Notes under the pieces: generated by a model
Told to the model about the DNA's origin: nothing
Seen by the model: only the letters and a program-made list of their open reading frames with translations
Database searches by the model: none
Source of the DNA: Nitrospirillum pindoramense
GTDB taxonomy: Bacteria; Pseudomonadota; Alphaproteobacteria; Azospirillales; Azospirillaceae
Direction: 5' to 3'
Assembly (NCBI RefSeq): GCF_007827955.1
Contig: NZ_VITR01000003.1
Coordinates: 186,001-250,000 of the forward strand
DNA: 64,000 nucleotides
Shown: one piece after another, positions 1-7,956 of the stretch
Layout: every line of letters begins with the position of its first letter
Position numbering within the stretch: the stretch's first letter is position 1
Made by a program: the position numbers and the translations under genes

Positions 1-435
1 CTCCGCGTAATCACCGAACATGACCTCGCCGTCCGGCTGGATCATGACCACGTGGCCGCTGGCGGTGATGACGTTCGTCCGCTCGCTGTAGCTGATGGTG
101 TCGGCCAGGACGACGTGGCCGCCCTGCGACAGCTGGACGTTGCCGGTGGCCGTGGTGATGCCCAGCTCGTTGTCGGTGTCGACCTGGTCAGCCTCCAGCA
201 GGACGGGGGGCTGGTCCTTCTTGGGGGGCTGTGTGGCCGCCTGTGCCCCAGGGGGCGTGGTGGCAGAGGGCGTGGTGCCAGAGGGCGTGGTGGCTGGGGG
301 CGTGGTCGCTGCCGGCTGTTGTTGCGCCAGCGCCGTGGTCGACATCAGGCCGACCATCAGGGCGCCCATCACGGCGGCGCGCTTGCCTTGGGGCCGGGTG
401 GTCAGCGGGGAGGCGATCAGGGGGCATGCGTTCAA
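1..435 (-). CDS. lptD: LPS-assembly protein LptD, N-terminal part (runs off the window)
   Basis: The product would be the outer-membrane beta-barrel LptD, which with LptE inserts lipopolysaccharide into the outer leaflet. Only the first 145 codons are present. They encode a signal peptide (basic KR, hydrophobic stretch, STTALAQ cleavage region near residue 30), a low-complexity Thr/Pro linker made of repeated TTP(S/P) units (about residues 36-60), and the start of the OstA-like jellyroll (PVLLEADQVDTDNELGI, then GNVQLSQGGHVVLAD and SGHVVMIQPDGEVMFGDY), which matches alphaproteobacterial LptD. I chose the TTG start at 435 because a GAGGAG Shine-Dalgarno lies about 9 bases upstream and it places the signal peptide at the N-terminus. 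A possible 35-codon ORF overlaps this start. The repetitive linker may vary in length between strains. Confidence 0.85.
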   Translation of the reverse strand, partial: MNACPLIASPLTTRPQGKRAAVMGALMVGLMSTTALAQQQPAATTPPATTPSGTTPSATTPPGAQAATQPPKKDQPPVLLEADQVDTDNELGITTATGNVQLSQGGHVVLADTISYSERTNVITASGHVVMIQPDGEVMFGDYAE

Positions 436-539
436 CGGGACACACTCCTCAACGGGTCGCCCAGGGTTTCGTCCAGGGGCCCGCCGATGGGGCTGCCGCC
501 GTTCCAGGCCATTTGGCCGATGTCCTTGCTCCGCTTCAT
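432..539 (-). CDS. Possible 35-residue leader ORF coupled to lptD
   Basis: This is a short reading frame starting MKRSKDIGQMAWNGG and ending at a TGA that overlaps the proposed TTG start of lptD. An AAGGTGA Shine-Dalgarno-like sequence lies 4-5 bases before its ATG, so it could be translated and coupled to lptD. No family is recognised. It is rich in Gly, Ser and Arg, has no signal peptide and no membrane segment. In GC-rich DNA a frame of this length is easily open by chance, so the call rests only on the ribosome-binding site and the stop/start overlap. Confidence 0.25.
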   Translation of the reverse strand: MKRSKDIGQMAWNGGSPIGGPLDETLGDPLRSVSR

Positions 540-662
540 GGATCACCTTCTTGCCCATGCCGTGGGCCAAGTCAACACGGCTGGCCCGTTCCACGGGCGC
601 ATCTTCCGATATCGTCGGCGTCGGCCGCACGATCCCGGTCCGCCAGCGAGCCGGCGGAAGTC

Positions 663-905
663 TTAGGTGAAGGCCTTGAAGGTGATGATGGTGAAGGTGT
701 CCTTGACGCCTGGCAGGGTTTGCAGGCGCTGGGTGACGAAATGGCCGATGTCGGCCCCATCCGCCAGATAGCACTTCATCATCAGGTCATATTGACCGGA
801 TATGGAGTACACCTCGGACACCTCTTCCAGGCACTCCACCGCCGAATCGGCCACGTCATAGGCCTTGCCCAGCTCGCACTTGATCTGCACGAAGATGGTC
901 TGCAT
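663..905 (-). CDS. Stand-alone Lrp/AsnC ligand-binding (RAM) domain protein
   Basis: This 80-residue protein consists only of the alpha-beta sandwich ligand-binding domain of Lrp/AsnC regulators. It begins with the strand QTIFVQIKCELG, and the middle EVYSISGQYDLMMKCYL and the C-terminal FTIITFKAF match the domain. There is no helix-turn-helix. Such stand-alone RAM domains assemble into oligomers that bind amino acids or other small molecules and may modulate full-length Lrp proteins; the ligand here is unknown. It lies 32 bases downstream of rhlE on the same strand and is probably cotranscribed. A GGAGG lies about 14 bases before the ATG, further than ideal. Confidence 0.85.
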   Translation of the reverse strand: MQTIFVQIKCELGKAYDVADSAVECLEEVSEVYSISGQYDLMMKCYLADGADIGHFVTQRLQTLPGVKDTFTIITFKAFT

Positions 906-937
906 GGGATGCTTTCAAGCCTCCGGCGTTTCGGCCG

Positions 938-2524
938 TCACGCCTCGGGCGTGTCGGCGTCCTCGAAAGTTTCCGGCGTGGCGGCGCGGGGCGCAGGGCG
1001 GGCGACGCGCAGCATGAAGGCTGGCACGTCGTCGCCGAACCCGACCACGCTCGGACCGTCATCCTCGTCACGCCAGCGGCGGCGCGGCTCACCCCGATCA
1101 TCCTGGCGGGGCGGGCGGGTCTCAGCCCGCGCGACGTCCCGTGGGGCATCGGCGCGGCTGTCCCGGTTCCGGCCGCGGTCGCGGTCACGGCCGCTCCGCT
1201 CGGGACGCTCCGCGCGCTCGGGGCGGCGGGCTTCCGCCACTTCCTCGACCTGCGGGGCCGCTTCGACGGCGGCCTGACTCTCGCGCGGGGCGTCCGAACC
1301 GCCACGGCGGCGGGGGCCCTTGGCGTCGCCGCGCGGGCTGGCGCCTCGCGCGGGACGGCGGCGACGGCCGCCCTCGCTCTCACCTTCCGACATGTCCGGG
1401 GTTTCCAGGCCGTCGATCATGATGCGCGGGATTTCCCGGCCGATCAGCTTCTCGATGGCGTCCAGGGTGCGGCCGTCGTCCGGCGTGGCCAGCATGAAGG
1501 CGCGGCCGGTTTTGCCGGCGCGGCCGGTGCGGCCGATGCGGTGGACATAGTCGTCGGCGTGGTGGGGCACGTCGAAATTGAACACGTGGCTGACGCCGGC
1601 GATGTCGATGCCGCGGGCGGCCACGTCGCTGCAGCACAGCAGGGCGATCTCACCCTGGCGGAACTGCTCCAGCGTCTCGGTGCGCTTGGATTGCACCATG
1701 TCGCCGTGCAGCGCGCCGGCGTTGAAGCCGTGCTTGGTCAGCGACTGGTGCAGGATGGCGACATCACGCTTGCGGTTGCAGAAGATGAAGGCGTTCTTCA
1801 CGTCCTCCGTCCGCAGCAGGTGGCGCAGGGCCTCGCGCTTGTCCTCGCCCCGCACCATGGCCACCGCCTGGGTGACGGTGGCGGCGGGGGAGGCCGGCGG
1901 GGCCACCGTGATCTCACGCGGGTTCATCAGGAAGGCGTCGGCCAGGCGGCGGATCTCCGGCGGCATGGTGGCCGAGAAGAACAGCGTCTGGCGCATCTTG
2001 GGCAGCAGGCCCACGATCCGCTCGATATCCGGGATGAAGCCCATGTCCAGCATGCGGTCGGCTTCGTCGATCACCAGGATCTTGATGTCCGACAGCAGGA
2101 TGTTGCCGCGATCGAACAGGTCCATCATGCGGCCGGGGGTGGCGATCAGGACGTCGACGCCGCGCTCCAGCTTCTTGATCTGGTCGCCGAAGGACTCGCC
2201 ACCGATCAGCAGCGCCATGTTCAGCTTGTGGTACTTGCCGTAGACTTCGAAGTTCTCGGCCACCTGCGCCGCCAGCTCGCGCGTCGGCTCCAGGATCAGC
2301 GAGCGGGGCATGCGGGCGCGGGCGCGGCCGGACGCCAGGATGTCGATCATCGGCAGGGTGAACGACGCCGTCTTGCCGGTGCCGGTCTGGGCGCAGCCCA
2401 GCACGTCGCGGCCCTGCAGCACCCAGGGGATCGCCTTTTCCTGAATCGGGGTCGGCTGGCTATAGCCCGCGTCTTCAACCGCGCGAAGGACTTCCGGGCC
2501 TAGCCCAATTTCCGAGAAAAGCAT
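938..2524 (-). CDS. rhlE: DEAD-box ATP-dependent RNA helicase, RhlE type
   Basis: This cytosolic RNA helicase probably acts in ribosome maturation and RNA turnover. All core motifs are intact in the 528-residue protein: Q motif (PTPIQEKAIP, about 25-33), Walker A AQTGTGKT (45-52), PTRELA (80-85), DEAD (153-156), SAT (184-186), and HRIGRTGR (328-335). After about residue 375 comes a long Arg/Glu/Pro-rich disordered tail (RRRRPARG, PERAERPERSGRDRDRGR), usual for RhlE-like proteins and probably RNA-binding. The ATG at 2524 gives the conserved N-terminus MLFSEIGL. The Lrp-like gene follows closely downstream. The family is certain; the split between RhlE and other DEAD subfamilies rests on the short, insert-free core. 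Confidence 0.95.
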   Translation of the reverse strand: MLFSEIGLGPEVLRAVEDAGYSQPTPIQEKAIPWVLQGRDVLGCAQTGTGKTASFTLPMIDILASGRARARMPRSLILEPTRELAAQVAENFEVYGKYHKLNMALLIGGESFGDQIKKLERGVDVLIATPGRMMDLFDRGNILLSDIKILVIDEADRMLDMGFIPDIERIVGLLPKMRQTLFFSATMPPEIRRLADAFLMNPREITVAPPASPAATVTQAVAMVRGEDKREALRHLLRTEDVKNAFIFCNRKRDVAILHQSLTKHGFNAGALHGDMVQSKRTETLEQFRQGEIALLCCSDVAARGIDIAGVSHVFNFDVPHHADDYVHRIGRTGRAGKTGRAFMLATPDDGRTLDAIEKLIGREIPRIMIDGLETPDMSEGESEGGRRRRPARGASPRGDAKGPRRRGGSDAPRESQAAVEAAPQVEEVAEARRPERAERPERSGRDRDRGRNRDSRADAPRDVARAETRPPRQDDRGEPRRRWRDEDDGPSVVGFGDDVPAFMLRVARPAPRAATPETFEDADTPEA

Positions 2525-3068
2525 GCGACCTTATATCTGTATGGTGTGCGTCATTTAGGGGATGGGTTTGGCAGGATTGCCAACCCTCCTAAGGACAAAG
2601 CGCCAGGTTGACGGGGCCGCCATTCCCACGCCCAAACCCGTCTCAACGTAACTGGAGGCGGCCTCCAAGACCAGTAAAGACGGCCCGGCGCTGCCCACAC
2701 TGGAGCCATGCGCGACTTGGCGGAAGGTCACGACATGGTCAAGGGTCGCGCGTTCGATATCAATTTCAGCCCGCAAGGGCAAGGATTTCCTTTGAAGTCA
2801 ACTGCCGCGTCTCCTTCTTCCCTAGTGCCTGGGGTGTGGCACCCCGAGTCGTCGGCGCATCCCTCCGCCTCATGCGGAGGGCGCGGCATCACGGTGCGGG
2901 TCTGGAAAGGGGCGCGATTGTCCCGCCGGGCCTTGTTTTCGCCGTCCACACCCCCATCATCTGGATAGATGACACGACATTGTCACCTGGCCGGTTGCAT
3001 AACGCGCGAAAACTGGTCTAGGCTTCCCTTGTTGGCTCAACCGCCTTTCGCATTGAAGGATGACACCC
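2525..3068. other. 544-bp intergenic region with small hairpins
   Basis: No convincing gene lies here. Overlapping frames on both strands (for example 2608-3021 plus and 2555-2782 minus) show no family signature or good ribosome-binding site. Two compact hairpins occur close together: GGGGTG-tgg-CACCCC at 2831-2845 and CCTCCGC-ctcat-GCGGAGG at 2862-2880. Neither has a T-run. The stretch must contain the rhlE promoter (minus strand) and the promoter of the small gene at 3069. A small structured RNA cannot be excluded. Confidence 0.4.
2970..2985. promoter_or_regulatory. Palindrome TGACA-N6-TGTCA upstream of the His-rich gene
   Basis: A perfect 5-bp inverted repeat, TGACA cgacat TGTCA, lies about 85 bases before the start codon at 3069, in a locally AT-richer stretch. 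Size and spacing fit a dimeric regulator site. The regulator is unknown and a single short palindrome can occur by chance. Confidence 0.3.
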
Positions 3069-3218
3069 ATGGTCACCATCGGCATCGCTGCTTTCCTCGG
3101 CCTCAGCCTGCTCGCCGCGCTGTCCATCGCCGCCGTGAAGCCGGCCGAAGCCAGCAGCCATCACGGCCACGGCGGCCATGGCCATGACGACCACGGCCAC
3201 GGCGGTCACGGCCACTGA
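3069..3218 (+). CDS. Small secreted histidine-rich peptide, putative metal binder
   Basis: The 49-residue product has an N-terminal signal-like segment (VTIGIAAFLGLSLLAALSIA, then KPAEASS) followed by a tail of about 18 residues made almost only of His, Gly and Asp (HHGHGGHGHDDHGHGGHGH), with 9 histidines. After cleavage near AEA it would be a tiny periplasmic or exported His-rich peptide, a composition typical of binders of nickel, zinc, copper or cobalt. I chose the ATG at 3069 because GAAGGA sits 8 bases upstream; an in-frame ATG at 3060 is too close to that site. A strong Rho-independent terminator follows at 3295. No metal transporter or metalloregulator is adjacent, so the metal link comes from composition alone. 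Confidence 0.6.
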   Translation: MVTIGIAAFLGLSLLAALSIAAVKPAEASSHHGHGGHGHDDHGHGGHGH

Positions 3219-3294
3219 GCCGTCCATCCGGTGATTTTCTGAGTTAGGGGCGACGCTGGGCCAGAACTCTGGTCGTGTTCAGGTTGCTCATTCG

Positions 3295-3323
3295 AAAAAG
3301 GCCGCGGCGACGCGGCCTTTTTT
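3295..3323 (+). terminator. Rho-independent terminator after the His-rich gene
   Basis: The stem GGCCGCG-gcga-CGCGGCC is flanked by AAAAA and followed by TTTTTT, a textbook intrinsic terminator on the plus strand. The A-run before it may let it work on the minus strand too. Confidence 0.85.
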
Positions 3324-3326
3324 ATT

Positions 3327-3464
3327 GCCATCACCGCCAGCAACAGCGCCGAAACCATCAATGCCACCGGGGACGTGATCCAGGTGCATGGCAGGGGCGA
3401 CACCGTGACCTTGAGCGGAACGGGGAACCAGGGCCAAGACAGGGAATACCCGAGGTGTCGCTAA
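3327..3464 (+). pseudogene. Remnant of a Gly/Asn-rich repeat (beta-helix) protein gene
   Basis: An open stretch of 45 codons without an ATG start reads AITASNSAETINATGD, VIQVHGRGDTVTLSGTGN and then runs into unrelated sequence and a TAA. The motif style (ETI-x-TGD-xIxVxGxGDTVTLSGTGN) is the same as in the large repeat protein encoded from 3995 onward. It begins directly after the intrinsic terminator and has no ribosome-binding site. I read it as a leftover of a paralogous or duplicated repeat gene. Confidence 0.55.
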
Positions 3465-3688
3465 GCCGGCTGCCTGCAAGCGATAAGTTACAAATCCGCC
3501 GAAAAATACTCGCAAAAATCATTTGCCGTACTGCGATATTCCTATTTAGATGGCCTCCGCCGTTGGGGGTAATCATAACCTTTGCTGCCAGCGTCGCTTG
3601 GGCGTGAGCCGCTGGCGGTGGTGTGCAAGTGACGACGTCTCCAGCGATGAACTGACGCCTGGTTCATGGAGCAGGAGCACAGTCGCCC

Positions 3689-3991
3689 ATGTCTGCAGCC
3701 GGTGCCCTCACCCTTCCCCTGTCCAGTGTGGAGGTCATGCGCCGGGTCGCGGCGTTGCATGACCAAGGCGAATACGCTAAGGCGGAGGTGTTGATCAGCG
3801 GCGCCCTGGGTAAGGAGGTATGGGTGCTGCTGGGCGATGTCGCCCATTGGCTGTGGCTGCTCGATCGCACCGACTGCCCCTGGTACCCGACCATGCGCCT
3901 GTTCCGTCCCCGCGCCGAAGGCGACTGGGACCACGTTTTCGACCGCGCCTCGAATGATCTGACGCTCAGGACGCGGATTTTGGAGCTATGA
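3689..3991 (+). pseudogene. Internally deleted TPR-glycosyltransferase-like gene remnant
   Basis: This 100-codon frame seems to join the two ends of a much longer protein. Residues 12-36 (VEVMRRVAALHDQGEYAKAEVL) look like the first TPR helix pair. Residues about 41-90 (LGKEVWVLL, HWLWLLDRTDCPWYPTMRLF, GDWDHVFDRAS) resemble, from memory, the C-terminal end of TPR proteins carrying a GT9/GT41-like glycosyltransferase domain. The catalytic centre and remaining repeats are missing. The frame stays open across the presumed junction, so a short protein could still be made. It ends 3 bases before the ATG of the next gene. The 223 bp before it (3465-3688) hold an AT-rich promoter-like stretch around 3485-3550 but no gene I can support. 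Confidence 0.5.
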
Positions 3992-3994
3992 ACG

Positions 3995-6900
3995 ATGGGT
4001 TCAGTAGCTCTCAGTATAACAATGTGGTGGGAAATGACAACAATATCCGCGAATGGGGCCACGACATCTATTAGTTCTGATCCAAATATAATTGTTACCG
4101 GTCAATCGGATACTATAAATGGAGATGGTAATGCAATTACATTTAATAATTCATCTTCCGCAGCGTTGTTAACGGTAAATGGGAATAGTAATAATATTTA
4201 TTTGACAAAGCCGAGTGCAACATCAAGCCAAACACTGCATGTCGGCGGTATTCACAATACAGTTCAGATGAACACGACCTTGGTAGCGTCGATATACGTC
4301 GATGGTTTGGCGTCGGACGTTTCGTTTGCCGGAACAAATATTTCTGGTGCTCACATATATGCAAATAATGGCGGATCCACTCTATATTTGAATAATCCAA
4401 ATTTAATTGTGGCCGCCACGTCGGATACCATATTTGCCTATGGAGCTAGCGAGACCATTAGCGGGACTGGAAATTCTATCGCAATTTCCAGCAATGCTGC
4501 TGTTACTTTAACGAGCGGTTCCAACAATACACTTACGGCCTCTGGTAGTCAGGGAACACTGATCGCGGCCGCTGGCACCGCCGTACTCGTTGGCAATGGA
4601 CTAGGCAACAAACTTACGGATCAGGGCTCACACGGCACAGCCCGCTATTTCGCAGATAACATGTCCATCTCCTTGGGCGCTACCAGCAGCGCAAAAGCAC
4701 TGGGGGCAACGGGTGCCGATTCACTAGTTGGGATCACCACGCTGCAGGTATGGGGGAGCAACGACACAGTAAGTATAAGTGGAAGCGGCTATTCGGTTTC
4801 AATGGCAAACGGTGCTCAACATGCTAACATCTCCATAAACACAAATGCCATCAACAATGCCGTTGAGACGTTAACAACAACCAATAGCACCATATCCCTT
4901 ACCGGAACCGGTACGGGGCAAACGCTTTTTCTCAGTGGTACAGGCAGTACGCTGACCAGCAGTAAATCCATAGCCGTCACCATTGGTGATAACTACGTAA
5001 GTCAAACTCTCAACATAGATAACAGCACCATCCGGACAACTGGAACTGGTGACAGCGTCGTCGTTGGTGGCAAGAATGATATTGCCATTTCGTCGGGTAA
5101 CAATAACACCCTGATCGCAACGGAAGGTACAGCCACTCTCAGAAGCGCGGGCGGCAGCACTACGATGGTGGGGACCGGCGCGGGCAGTACGCTCGCGGTA
5201 ACGGGTGGAGTCGGTATTGCCAAGTATGACGCCGGCAGCATTGTCATTGATCTTTCAAGAGGCACGGCGAAGCTCGCGGGCAGTGGTGTGTCCGATACCC
5301 TTATTGGCATTCATTCTCTGATTACTTCGGGCAGCAACGACGTCGTTACGATTACTGCCGGCGATGCCGCGACAGTGATGGGTGACTACGCTGTCGCGAC
5401 GGCGCTGGGCGCTGCGACGCTGGTGTCGACCGGCGGCGGTGACACCTTGATCGCTGGCAGTGGTGCGTCGACGTTGAAAGCCACAGGGGGGACGGCGACG
5501 CTGATCGGCAACGGTGGGGGCAGCACTCTACAGGCCGCGGGCGGAATGGCTTCGGCCTCCTACGCCTCGGGCAACATGGTCATTACGCTTGGGGGGGGCA
5601 CTGGCACTGCCAAGGTTCAGGGCTCTTCCATTGGCGATACGCTGACGGGCATCAGTTCCTTGCTGATCAGTGGTGGGGATGACCTTCTATCGCTGACTGG
5701 CGTGAATCTGACTATCGCAGGGACGACAACGGGCCTGACGGAAGGGATAAGTGGCAGCGGCGACGTAATCAATGTCACACCTACGGGCGCCATGCTGAAT
5801 ATCTCCGGCACGGGTCACCGCGTCACGCAGAGTGGCGGCACGCTGGCCCTGGCGAACAGCGCTAGCGTCAGCCTGAGCGGTTCAGGAGAGACCATCACCG
5901 GTGGTACGGGCAACACACTGAACATTGGCGGTAACGGTCTCTACGGAGCGGTGAACAATGTCCACCTCTCTGGCGCCACGGTGGTTGAGGCGGACAATTC
6001 CCGCGCCGACATCTACGGCGATGGCAATCAGGTGACGGCCGGCAGCAACGTCAACACTGCCCTCAACGGCAATGATGACGTTCTAACGGTGACGGGCAGC
6101 GGCGGCGGTGTCTGGATAACCGGAACGGGCAGCAGCGCGACCGTCAGTGGAGAGACGGTTACCGTAACGACCGGCAGCAGCGCCACCATCTCCGGCACTG
6201 GCGACAACGTGACCGTCGTTGGCAGCGGCACGTCGTCCCTGATCATCGGCGGCACGGGTCACAGCATCACGCAGAGTGGCGGCACGCTGGCCCTGGCGAA
6301 CAGCGCTAGCGTCAGCCTGAGCGGTTCAGGAGAGACCATCATCGGTGGTACGGGCAACACACTGAACATTGGCGGCAACGGTCTCTACGGAGCGGTGAAC
6401 AATGTCCACCTCTCCGGCGCCACGGTGGTTGAGGCGGACAATTCTCGCGCCGACATCTATGGCGATGGCAATCAGGTGACGGCCGGCAGCAACGTCAACA
6501 CCGCCCTCAACGGCAATGGTAACGTTCTAACGGTGACGGGCAGCGGTGGCGGTGTCTGGATAACCGGGACGGGCAGCAGTGCGACCGTCAGCGGGGAGAC
6601 GGTTACCGTAACGACCGGCAGCAGCGCCACCATCACCGGCACTGGTGACAACGTGATCGTCGTCGGCAGTGGCACGTCGTCCCTGATCATCGGCGGCACG
6701 GGTCACAGCATCACGCAGAGTGGCGGCACGCTGGCCTTGGCCAACAGCGCCAGCGTCAGCCTGAGCGGTTCAGGAGAGACCATCACCGGTGGTACGGGCA
6801 ACACACTGAACATTGGCGGCAACGGTCTCTACGGAGCGGTGAACAATGTCCACCTCTCCGGCGCCACGGTGGTTGAGGCGGACAATTCTCGCGCTGACAT

Positions 6901-7831
6901 CTATGGCGATGGCAATCAGGTGACGGCCGGCAGCAACGTCAACACCGCCCTCAACGGCAATGGTAACGTTCTAACGGTGACGGGCAGCGGTGGCGGTGTC
7001 TGGATAACCGGGACGGGCAGCAGTGCGACCGTCAGCGGGGAGACGGTTACCGTAACGACCGGCAGCAGTGCCTTCGTCAACGGCAGCGGCAATAGCATCA
7101 ATGTGCAGTCTGGTGGCACGCTGACGATCACCGGCGGGGGAAATTATAATACTGCAAACGCCGTCAGCCTTTCGAATGGCACACTGGGACTGACCCAAAA
7201 CGCGAGAGCTGATCTGACGGGGTCCAACAATCAGGTGACGGTGGACAGCAACGACAACGTTGGCATATGGGGCGACAACAACGTTTTAACTGCCACTGGT
7301 TCGGGGGATGGATTCTGGATCGTTGGGACGAACAACACGGCCAACATCAGTAATGGGTCGGTTGTCACCAGCGATGCCCAGACCGTGATTAACGGGAATA
7401 ATAACGCAGTCACGCTCTACTCTGGTGCTGGTGCCACAATCCATGGCACTAGCCAGCAGGTCGCTGCCAGAGGAAATGGCATCACACTCTCTATATCCAC
7501 CAACGGCGTTGGCCCCAGCGGTGAGTTGGATTTGTTCGTCACTCACGACCAAGTCTGGCTACAGCAGTCGGGCAACGACCTGATTATTGATCAACTTGGC
7601 GTTGTCCAGGACGTCACGCTGAAGAATTGGTTCGCCAGCTCCAGCAACGAGGTCGCCACCATCAAGGCCAGCGACGGCTACATCCTGTCGCCGACCGACG
7701 TCACCAATCTGCTGGGCGCGATGACCACCTTCCAATCGTCGCACTCCGGCTACAACCCGCTGACGACGACGGCGACGAGCACTGGCAACAGCTACTACAG
7801 CGGCGCCGTGAGTGGTTCCTGGCACACTTGA
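3995..7831 (+). CDS. Large Gly/Ser/Thr/Asn-rich beta-helix repeat protein, probable type I secretion substrate
   Basis: This 1,278-residue protein is almost free of Cys, low in charged residues, and made of short motifs such as SGTGN, GDxNxVT and NTLxxxGG, typical of parallel beta-helix or adhesin-like surface proteins. There is no N-terminal signal peptide. Three degenerate modules (around residues 185-275, 370-460 and 485-570) share the pattern TLxAxGGTAxLxGxGxGSTL...SDTLxGIxxLxxxGxND. Three near-identical 148-residue repeats follow (605-1026). The last 100 residues ([31 protein letters not shown]) resemble the non-repetitive C-terminus of RTX-type exported proteins. The start may instead be the ATG at 4034 (MTTISANGA). 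The first about 1 kb is markedly AT-rich compared with its neighbours, suggesting transfer. No secretion genes are in the window. Confidence 0.75.
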   Translation: MGSVALSITMWWEMTTISANGATTSISSDPNIIVTGQSDTINGDGNAITFNNSSSAALLTVNGNSNNIYLTKPSATSSQTLHVGGIHNTVQMNTTLVASIYVDGLASDVSFAGTNISGAHIYANNGGSTLYLNNPNLIVAATSDTIFAYGASETISGTGNSIAISSNAAVTLTSGSNNTLTASGSQGTLIAAAGTAVLVGNGLGNKLTDQGSHGTARYFADNMSISLGATSSAKALGATGADSLVGITTLQVWGSNDTVSISGSGYSVSMANGAQHANISINTNAINNAVETLTTTNSTISLTGTGTGQTLFLSGTGSTLTSSKSIAVTIGDNYVSQTLNIDNSTIRTTGTGDSVVVGGKNDIAISSGNNNTLIATEGTATLRSAGGSTTMVGTGAGSTLAVTGGVGIAKYDAGSIVIDLSRGTAKLAGSGVSDTLIGIHSLITSGSNDVVTITAGDAATVMGDYAVATALGAATLVSTGGGDTLIAGSGASTLKATGGTATLIGNGGGSTLQAAGGMASASYASGNMVITLGGGTGTAKVQGSSIGDTLTGISSLLISGGDDLLSLTGVNLTIAGTTTGLTEGISGSGDVINVTPTGAMLNISGTGHRVTQSGGTLALANSASVSLSGSGETITGGTGNTLNIGGNGLYGAVNNVHLSGATVVEADNSRADIYGDGNQVTAGSNVNTALNGNDDVLTVTGSGGGVWITGTGSSATVSGETVTVTTGSSATISGTGDNVTVVGSGTSSLIIGGTGHSITQSGGTLALANSASVSLSGSGETIIGGTGNTLNIGGNGLYGAVNNVHLSGATVVEADNSRADIYGDGNQVTAGSNVNTALNGNGNVLTVTGSGGGVWITGTGSSATVSGETVTVTTGSSATITGTGDNVIVVGSGTSSLIIGGTGHSITQSGGTLALANSASVSLSGSGETITGGTGNTLNIGGNGLYGAVNNVHLSGATVVEADNSRADIYGDGNQVTAGSNVNTALNGNGNVLTVTGSGGGVWITGTGSSATVSGETVTVTTGSSAFVNGSGNSINVQSGGTLTITGGGNYNTANAVSLSNGTLGLTQNARADLTGSNNQVTVDSNDNVGIWGDNNVLTATGSGDGFWIVGTNNTANISNGSVVTSDAQTVINGNNNAVTLYSGAGATIHGTSQQVAARGNGITLSISTNGVGPSGELDLFVTHDQVWLQQSGNDLIIDQLGVVQDVTLKNWFASSSNEVATIKASDGYILSPTDVTNLLGAMTTFQSSHSGYNPLTTTATSTGNSYYSGAVSGSWHT
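5807..7072 (+). repeat. Three tandem 444-bp coding repeats
   Basis: The units start at 5807, 6251 and 6695 with GGCACGGGTCAC and run exactly 444 bp (148 codons). The third stops after about 378 bp at GGCAGCAGTGCC, where sequence diverges. Copies differ by only scattered substitutions, so they arose or were homogenised recently. Because the period is a multiple of three, copies can be gained or lost without breaking the frame. Confidence 0.95.
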
Positions 7832-7840
7832 GTGAGCCGT

Positions 7841-7872
7841 GGCGGCTTTCGGGGCCTGACTTGAAAGCCGCC
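7841..7872. other. Perfect 10-bp hairpin after the repeat gene
   Basis: GGCGGCTTTC and GAAAGCCGCC are separated by 12 bases, just after the stop codon at 7831. No T-run follows, so on its own it is a weak terminator; it may stabilise the mRNA 3' end ahead of the stronger terminator at 7897. Confidence 0.5.
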
Positions 7873-7896
7873 GCGGTTTATCCTGCCGTGAAACGC

Positions 7897-7932
7897 GAAA
7901 CGCCTGAACAGGTCCCCCCGTTCAGGCGTTTT
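7897..7932. terminator. Bidirectional terminator between the repeat gene and parE
   Basis: The stem AACGCCTGAAC / GTTCAGGCGTT with a 10-base C-rich loop is followed by TTCGTTTTCC on the plus strand and flanked by TTTCGCG on the minus strand. It lies between two convergent genes and can serve both. Confidence 0.75.
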
Positions 7933-7956
7933 CGTTTTCCGGTGCGGTGGGGCTGG

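Noticed and set aside
1541-2503. Long plus-strand open frame opposite rhlE, and similar long frames opposite parE, the M1 peptidase, the M3 peptidase and gltX
   Set aside because: These are mirror frames of strongly GC-biased genes. They lack ribosome-binding sites and family motifs and have unlikely compositions rich in Gly, Gln, His or Arg.
2608-3021. 137-codon frame in the intergenic region after rhlE
   Set aside because: No recognisable domain, no Shine-Dalgarno, low-quality codon use, and competing frames of similar length on both strands.
5807-7072. CRISPR-like or phage-like repeat array
   Set aside because: The units are 444 bp, contiguous, coding and in frame. There are no spacers and no cas genes.
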